Of a stretch of DNA of 64,000 nucleotides, positions 60,442 to 64,000 are shown piece after piece. Position 1 is the first letter of the stretch; each line of letters begins with the position of its first letter. The stretch is from an uncultured Persicobacter sp. (GTDB lineage: Bacteria; Bacteroidota; Bacteroidia; Cytophagales; Cyclobacteriaceae). The stretch is from the NCBI GenBank assembly GCA_947498325.1, contig CANMKE010000009.1, forward strand, positions 1 through 64,000. The letters are read 5' to 3'. A model generated the notes under the pieces. It was given only the letters and a program-made list of their open reading frames with translations. It was not told the origin of the DNA and did not search any database. The position numbers and the translations under genes were made by a program.

Positions 60442-62007
60442 ATGACGACAACCAAGATTGCACTGAAAGATACGCACCGTTTTTCTTCGATATTCATGGA
60501 TTACCTCGATCAGCACGAGGCACTCAAGCCTTTCTATCATCGTTTTCCGAACATTGAGAACTTTAAAGCTCAGATCGAGGAAAAGTCCAAAGCTTATGTG
60601 CCTGCTCATCGCATGATCATGTCGCAGGTGTTGAGAAATCAGTACGCTAAATTGGAACGTTTTCCGGAGACAAAGGAGAACATCCGCCTGTTGATGAAAG
60701 ACCGCAAGACCTTTACGGTGACCACGGGACATCAACTGAACATCTTCACTGGGCCGCTATATTTTATTTTTAAGATTGTATCGGTGATTAATACCTGCAA
60801 GGCATTGAAGGAGGCTTATCCGGACTGTACCTTTGTGCCGGTGTATTGGATGGCGTCGGAGGATCATGATTTTGCCGAGATAGCCTATTTCCATTTGTTC
60901 GGAAAGAAATACGAGTGGGAAACGGAGCAAACGGGTGCTGTGGGGCGTATGAATCCGCAGGAGCTGAAGGCGATTATTGAGCAGTTGCCTGAGGCGGTGC
61001 CATTGTTTGAGGAGGCTTATTTGCAGAAAAAAACCTTGGCCGAAGCGGTGGCGCATTATGTGAATACCCTTTTTGGCAAGGACGGTTTGGTGGTGATTGA
61101 TGCCGACGATAAAAACCTGAAAGCCCTTTTCAGACCTGTTATCCGTCGGGAGATTTTCGACAATGAATCGGCTCCGATCATCGAAGCCACTTCCGAGCGA
61201 CTGGTGAATGCTGGCTACAAAGCACAGGTTCACCCTCGGGAGATCAATTTCTTTTATCTTTTTGAAAACACCCGTGAGCGACTGGTCCGCAACGACAATG
61301 GCGACTACGATGTACTGAACAGAAATTGGACAATGACCAAAGAGGAGCTCGACCGACTTATTGAGCGTAACCCAGAGCGTTTCAGTCCGAATGTAGCGAT
61401 GCGTCCGTTATATCAGGAGTGGATTTTGCCGAATTTGGCGTATTGTGGCGGACCAGGAGAGTTGGCCTATTGGCTACAGCTGAAGGATATGTTTGAGCAT
61501 TTCAAGGTACCTTTCCCGATATTGTTGCCTCGCCATTTTGGAATGGTCTTCAATAAAAACCTGCAAAACAAGTGGGAAAAGACCGGCGCAAAGACCGAAA
61601 ACATCTTCGAAGACCTGCAAACATTAAAAGCCAATTATATTCAGCGAAATTCTGAAAATGAAGTGTCGCTCGAAAAGGAAATGGAGGCAATTAAAGCTAC
61701 ATTTGCCCAAATCGCTACGCAAGCCGAAAGCATTGATCAAAGTCTGCAAGGATTTATCGGTGCGGAGGAAGCCAAGACGCTCAAGAGCATCGGCAATATT
61801 GAAAAGCGATTGAAAAAATCCGAGGAGCGCAAGCATGAAACGGGACTCAAGCAAATTGAGGCGGTTTTGGATAAGCTCTTCCCTAACGGTGGATTGCAGG
61901 AACGCCATGAGAACTTCCTGAATTTCTACCTGAACAACGATCAATTTATCGAAGAGGTCAAAGCGGCATTTACCGCCTTCGACTTCCGATTTACAATACT
62001 TAGTTAA
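60442..62007 (+). CDS. bshC: Bacillithiol biosynthesis cysteine-adding enzyme BshC
   Basis: A 521-residue cytosolic enzyme catalysing the last step of bacillithiol synthesis, joining cysteine to glucosaminyl-malate. The Rossmann-like core is recognisable from TTGHQLNIFTGPLYFIFK, FVPVYWMASEDHDFAEI and HLFGKKYEWE. The conserved LPNLAYCGGPGELAYWLQLK and PILLPRHFG lie in the second half. A long coiled coil (about 385-480, QRNSENEVSLEKEMEAIK onward) is the dimerisation helix pair of the family. The start is the ATG at 60442. bshA and bshB are not in this window, so the pathway genes are dispersed, as in other Bacteroidota. A terminator follows the stop. Confidence 0.94.
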   Translation: MTTTKIALKDTHRFSSIFMDYLDQHEALKPFYHRFPNIENFKAQIEEKSKAYVPAHRMIMSQVLRNQYAKLERFPETKENIRLLMKDRKTFTVTTGHQLNIFTGPLYFIFKIVSVINTCKALKEAYPDCTFVPVYWMASEDHDFAEIAYFHLFGKKYEWETEQTGAVGRMNPQELKAIIEQLPEAVPLFEEAYLQKKTLAEAVAHYVNTLFGKDGLVVIDADDKNLKALFRPVIRREIFDNESAPIIEATSERLVNAGYKAQVHPREINFFYLFENTRERLVRNDNGDYDVLNRNWTMTKEELDRLIERNPERFSPNVAMRPLYQEWILPNLAYCGGPGELAYWLQLKDMFEHFKVPFPILLPRHFGMVFNKNLQNKWEKTGAKTENIFEDLQTLKANYIQRNSENEVSLEKEMEAIKATFAQIATQAESIDQSLQGFIGAEEAKTLKSIGNIEKRLKKSEERKHETGLKQIEAVLDKLFPNGGLQERHENFLNFYLNNDQFIEEVKAAFTAFDFRFTILS

Positions 62008-62030
62008 TCATCGCCAGGTTAATTGAAAGC

Positions 62031-62065
62031 AAAAATCCCCGCAGTGCTTACTGTGGGGATTTTTT
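62031..62065 (+). terminator. Terminator of bshC
   Basis: AAAAATCCCCGCAGT / ACTGTGGGGATTTTT near-perfect stem with a 4-nt loop and a T-tract, about 25 bp after the bshC stop. Confidence 0.9.
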
Positions 62066-62109
62066 GGATTTGGGCTCTGATTGTCTATTATTTTTGTACC
62101 TATCGGTAC

Positions 62110-62129
62110 GGACGTTGCATGCAACGTCC
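62110..62129. repeat. Perfect 20-bp palindrome, copy 2
   Basis: Identical to 58013-58032. It directly abuts the stop codon of the small ORF ending at 62130 and lies downstream of bshC, so it is placed where two gene ends converge. Confidence 0.85.
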
Positions 62130-62336
62130 CTATTTTGATGATTTCAAAATTTCACGAACAGCCTCCACCGAAATCTTCACACTCTTTGCGATTAACTCAA
62201 CATCAAGCCCAAGCTCATGCATATTATGAATAATATCGAGCTCTTTCTCCTCCGCTCCCTGCTCCCGGCTATACTTGATCGTATTATAATAATCCCGCAT
62301 GCTTTTCAATGATTCCTGATATTGATCTGCTTCCAT
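62130..62336 (-). CDS. Stand-alone copy of the Rpn C-terminal segment (68 aa), second
   Basis: A 68-residue ORF from the ATG at 62336 (a GTG lies directly before it). Residues 1-25 are almost identical to the internal segment MEADQYQESLKSMRDYY of the Rpn protein encoded upstream at 62549-63400. After REQGAEEKE the tail changes to NMHELGLDVELIAKSVK, a helix-turn-helix-like variant differing from the parent. It lacks the nuclease domain. It begins 15 bp after the previous copy's stop, and the same AAAAGGTGTG sequence precedes both copies. It could be a relic of tandem duplication or a functional small protein, like the internal small products described for rpn genes. Confidence 0.55.
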   Translation of the reverse strand: MEADQYQESLKSMRDYYNTIKYSREQGAEEKELDIIHNMHELGLDVELIAKSVKISVEAVREILKSSK

Positions 62337-62351
62337 CACACCTTTTATTCT

Positions 62352-62540
62352 TTACTTTTTTTCAGTTCTTGAATCCAATGAATAATCCAATTGTGTTGCT
62401 TTAGCAATCTCTTCAACAGACATCCCATAGTTTAACAAGTTCTTTACAATTTCAACTTGCCCCTGCTCCCGACTATACTTGATCGTGTTATAATAATCCC
62501 ACATGCTTTTCAATGATTCCTGATACTGATCTGCTTCCAT
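62352..62540 (-). CDS. Stand-alone copy of the Rpn C-terminal segment (62 aa), first
   Basis: A 62-residue ORF from the ATG at 62540, only 8 bp after the stop of the full-length Rpn gene. It repeats MEADQYQESLKSMWDYYNTI and the LLNYGMSVEEIAKATQLD helix-turn-helix-like tail of the parent. One extra base relative to the parent (GATTATTC against GATATTC) shifts the last codons to YSLDSRTEKK and an early stop. Without it the frame would read DIHWIQELKK as in the parent. The body is intact, so a protein can still be made. It may be a decaying duplicate or a small partner protein of the nuclease. Confidence 0.5.
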   Translation of the reverse strand: MEADQYQESLKSMWDYYNTIKYSREQGQVEIVKNLLNYGMSVEEIAKATQLDYSLDSRTEKK

Positions 62541-62548
62541 CACACCTT

Positions 62549-63400
62549 TTACTCTTCACTTTTTTTCAGTTCTTGAATCCAATGAATATCCAATTGTGTT
62601 GCTTTAGCAATCTCTTCAGAAGACATACCATAATTCAAAAGCTTTCGTACTAACTCCTCTTCTTTCTCCTCCGCTCCCTGCTCCCGACTATACTTGATCG
62701 TATTATAATAATCCCGCATGCTTTTCAATGATTCCTGATATTGATCTGCTTCCATTTTATCTAATTTTGAGATTTGAGCGATTTCAAAAAAGTTTTCAAA
62801 TACACGTTCCTGTAACTGTTGTGGGCGGTTTTCCAACAAGTGAAGATTTCTCAACAAGAACAGCCACTTATCAAAACGGCTTTCCAACTGATCCAAAGTC
62901 TTGGTGAATTTGGGCGTCTCCAAATAAATGAAAGTCAATTTATCATAGAGTACATCACCCGTCTTCACATTCATCAGCTTCGCCGTATGCAGTAAATCCT
63001 CCTTAGGGAAAAGTCCAGTATCCAACTCAAAGTTTAGGATACCGATCGAGTACACTCCTTTCAGGTCAAATGCCCACTCTTTGCCAGGTTCCGCTTGCTC
63101 CTGCAAAGGAAAAGTCGCATAGTAAATTGTGCGCTCCATGAAGTTCTTCTGTTTTGCTCGCTGAAGCTCGATGATGAACTTTTCTCCTTTTTCATTTTCA
63201 CAAAACAGATCAAAGATCGCCTTTCGTTCTGCATCTGTTCGGGCATAATGCTCATTCTTATGGAATGTCAGCGATTGGATCTGATCTTCGGGCGGTAACA
63301 ACTGATTCAAAAAATCAATCAGCATCTCCTTGCTTTGCTCTTCGCCAAAGAGTTTTTTGAAACCAAAATCGGTGAACGGATTGATATATACTTCTTTCAT
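62549..63400 (-). CDS. Rpn-family PD-(D/E)XK nuclease / putative transposase, copy 2
   Basis: A 283-residue paralogue of the gene at 51400-52323. The first 230 residues are nearly identical, including NPFTDFGFKKLFG, Asp64 (AIFDLFCENE) and Glu78-x-Gln80 (FIIELQRAKQ). The charged linker is shorter (SREQGAEEKEEE), with no REEG/REVG array. The C-terminus is a helix-turn-helix-like tail, LLNYGMSSEEIAKATQLD. An in-frame ATG at 62755 starts MEADQYQESL, exactly where the two downstream stand-alone copies begin. An exact Bacteroidota promoter precedes it (63423-63454). Family role: DNA cleavage linked to recombination or phage defence, inferred. Confidence 0.88.
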   Translation of the reverse strand: MKEVYINPFTDFGFKKLFGEEQSKEMLIDFLNQLLPPEDQIQSLTFHKNEHYARTDAERKAIFDLFCENEKGEKFIIELQRAKQKNFMERTIYYATFPLQEQAEPGKEWAFDLKGVYSIGILNFELDTGLFPKEDLLHTAKLMNVKTGDVLYDKLTFIYLETPKFTKTLDQLESRFDKWLFLLRNLHLLENRPQQLQERVFENFFEIAQISKLDKMEADQYQESLKSMRDYYNTIKYSREQGAEEKEEELVRKLLNYGMSSEEIAKATQLDIHWIQELKKSEE

Positions 63401-63422
63401 GATCGGAGGAAATTAGCCTTAT

Positions 63423-63454
63423 CAAAGATAATATAAAGTCCGATGTTCATCAAA
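63423..63454 (-). promoter_or_regulatory. Promoter of rpn copy 2
   Basis: On the minus strand TTTG, 20 bases, TATCTTTG, exact to both Bacteroidota elements. It predicts a short leader of about 15-20 nt and drives the rpn gene with its two small downstream copies. Confidence 0.65.
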
Positions 63455-63486
63455 TCCTACGTGGCGGGAATTTATCCACCACACCA

Positions 63487-64000
63487 TCAAGAAGCATACA
63501 AAATCAACCCAACACCCAACAGCACCGCAAACAGAGGCAACATCTTCTTGCGCTTGTTTCGCTCTTTGAAGATCCATCCACCCACAAACACACTGATAAA
63601 AATCTGACTGCGCTTGATCGCTGACAGTAGCATGATCATTGCCGAAGGGTCTTCCAATCCACGGAAATAGCAAAAATCAGCCACCACGATCCCAACGCCC
63701 GTAGCCATGATCGTCCATCGCCAGTCGAAGCCTGTAACCCGTTCGGGTTGTTGTTTTCGATAATAAAGACAAATCAAGCCCAAGAGTGCGACGATATAAA
63801 AGCAAAACCAAAATTGAACAGTCTGTGCATTCAAATGCTGATAATGCACCAAAAACTTATCATACAAACCACTTCCTGAACCGAGGAAAGTTGCGCCGAT
63901 AATGGCAAAAATCCACTTGTCCCTTTTGAAGTCGATACCTTCTTTTTTGCCCACTCTGGAGTACCAAAGCATCCCACCGATGATCAGCGCAAAGCCCAGC
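63487..64000 (-). CDS. EamA/DMT-family transporter (truncated by window edge)
   Basis: Only the C-terminal about 170 residues are present; the frame continues past 64000 (LGFALIIGGMLWYS precedes the first internal ATG at 63972). It shows five hydrophobic helices: FAIIGATFLGSGSGLYDKFL, FWFCFYIVALLGLICLY, ATGVGIVVADFCYF, IFISVFVGGWIF and LPLFAVLLGVGLILYA. This is the second EamA repeat of a ten-helix drug/metabolite-type inner-membrane carrier. The substrate cannot be inferred. It lies upstream of, and on the same strand as, rpn copy 2, but the latter has its own promoter. Confidence 0.82.
   Translation of the reverse strand, partial: LGFALIIGGMLWYSRVGKKEGIDFKRDKWIFAIIGATFLGSGSGLYDKFLVHYQHLNAQTVQFWFCFYIVALLGLICLYYRKQQPERVTGFDWRWTIMATGVGIVVADFCYFRGLEDPSAMIMLLSAIKRSQIFISVFVGGWIFKERNKRKKMLPLFAVLLGVGLILYAS

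Larger units (their letters stand above)
62130..62755 (-). repeat. Three tandem copies of the Rpn C-terminal coding segment
   Basis: Copy 1 is the 3' part of the full-length gene (62549-62755), copy 2 is 62352-62540 and copy 3 is 62130-62336. All open with ATGGAAGCAGATCA and share about 80 bp of near-identity. Copies 1 and 2 also match through AACTATGG..TC..AAGAGATTGC and their 3' ends, while copy 3 has a different tail. Confidence 0.85.

Overview
The window is chromosomal DNA of a Bacteroidota bacterium, most likely a marine or aquatic member of the Cytophagales/Flammeovirga-like branch (genus not determinable here). The evidence is seven SusC/RagA TonB-dependent transporters with six SusD/RagB lipoproteins, a subtilase with a type IX secretion (T9SS) C-terminal sorting domain, bshC (bacillithiol), an NhaD-type Na+/H+ antiporter, a DUF6452/DUF6048-type gene pair, and promoters of the Bacteroidota form TTG-N17-23-TAnnTTTG rather than -35/-10 boxes.

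Layout. 1-4.9 kb: tRNA-Asp(GUC), dihydroorotase, a DEAD-box RNA helicase and nhaD with a possible structured leader. 4.9-6.4 kb: a repeat-rich stretch (palindrome cluster, 74-bp direct repeat) and a small lipoprotein gene. 6.6-47.4 kb: one long run of minus-strand outer-membrane uptake units. In transcription order within each unit these are: unit 1 susC-susD-susE (12.4-6.6 kb), unit 2 susC-susD-susE (18.7-12.9 kb), unit 3 susC-susD-Calx-beta lipoprotein-S8 protease (28.1-19.3 kb), unit 4 a lone susC (31.5-28.4 kb), unit 5 susC-susD (36.7-31.9 kb), unit 6 susC-susD (41.8-37.4 kb), unit 7 susC-susD (47.4-42.6 kb). Most units end in a recognisable hairpin terminator and are separated by AT-rich gaps of 0.3-1.1 kb. 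48.5-64 kb: housekeeping and accessory genes (small ORF, rlmN, lactonase-fold lipoprotein, two Rpn/PD-(D/E)XK genes, DUF6452/DUF6048 pair, an ABC ATPase, sulfotransferase, rimO, SDR, a secreted unknown protein, bshC, a truncated EamA transporter).

How the genes work together. Each SusCD pair should form a lidded outer-membrane importer; units 1 and 2 add SusE/F-type surface binding lipoproteins typical of alpha-glucan systems, and unit 3 adds a secreted protease, suggesting peptide import. The 41-kb run contains no glycoside hydrolase, sulfatase, polysaccharide lyase, sigma/anti-sigma or hybrid two-component regulator, so enzymes and regulators must be encoded elsewhere.

Most interesting signals: an Rpn nuclease gene followed by two free-standing copies of its own C-terminal segment (62.1-62.8 kb), which would fit stand-alone copies of the intragenic small Rpn antitoxin; a lone SusC with eroded TonB box and C-terminal residue; a subtilase with Glu in place of the catalytic Asp; LacI-like operator matches shared by units 1 and 2; a palindrome lying between the promoter elements of unit 7; hairpins in several susC leaders; and dispersed palindromic repeats that form gene 3' ends.
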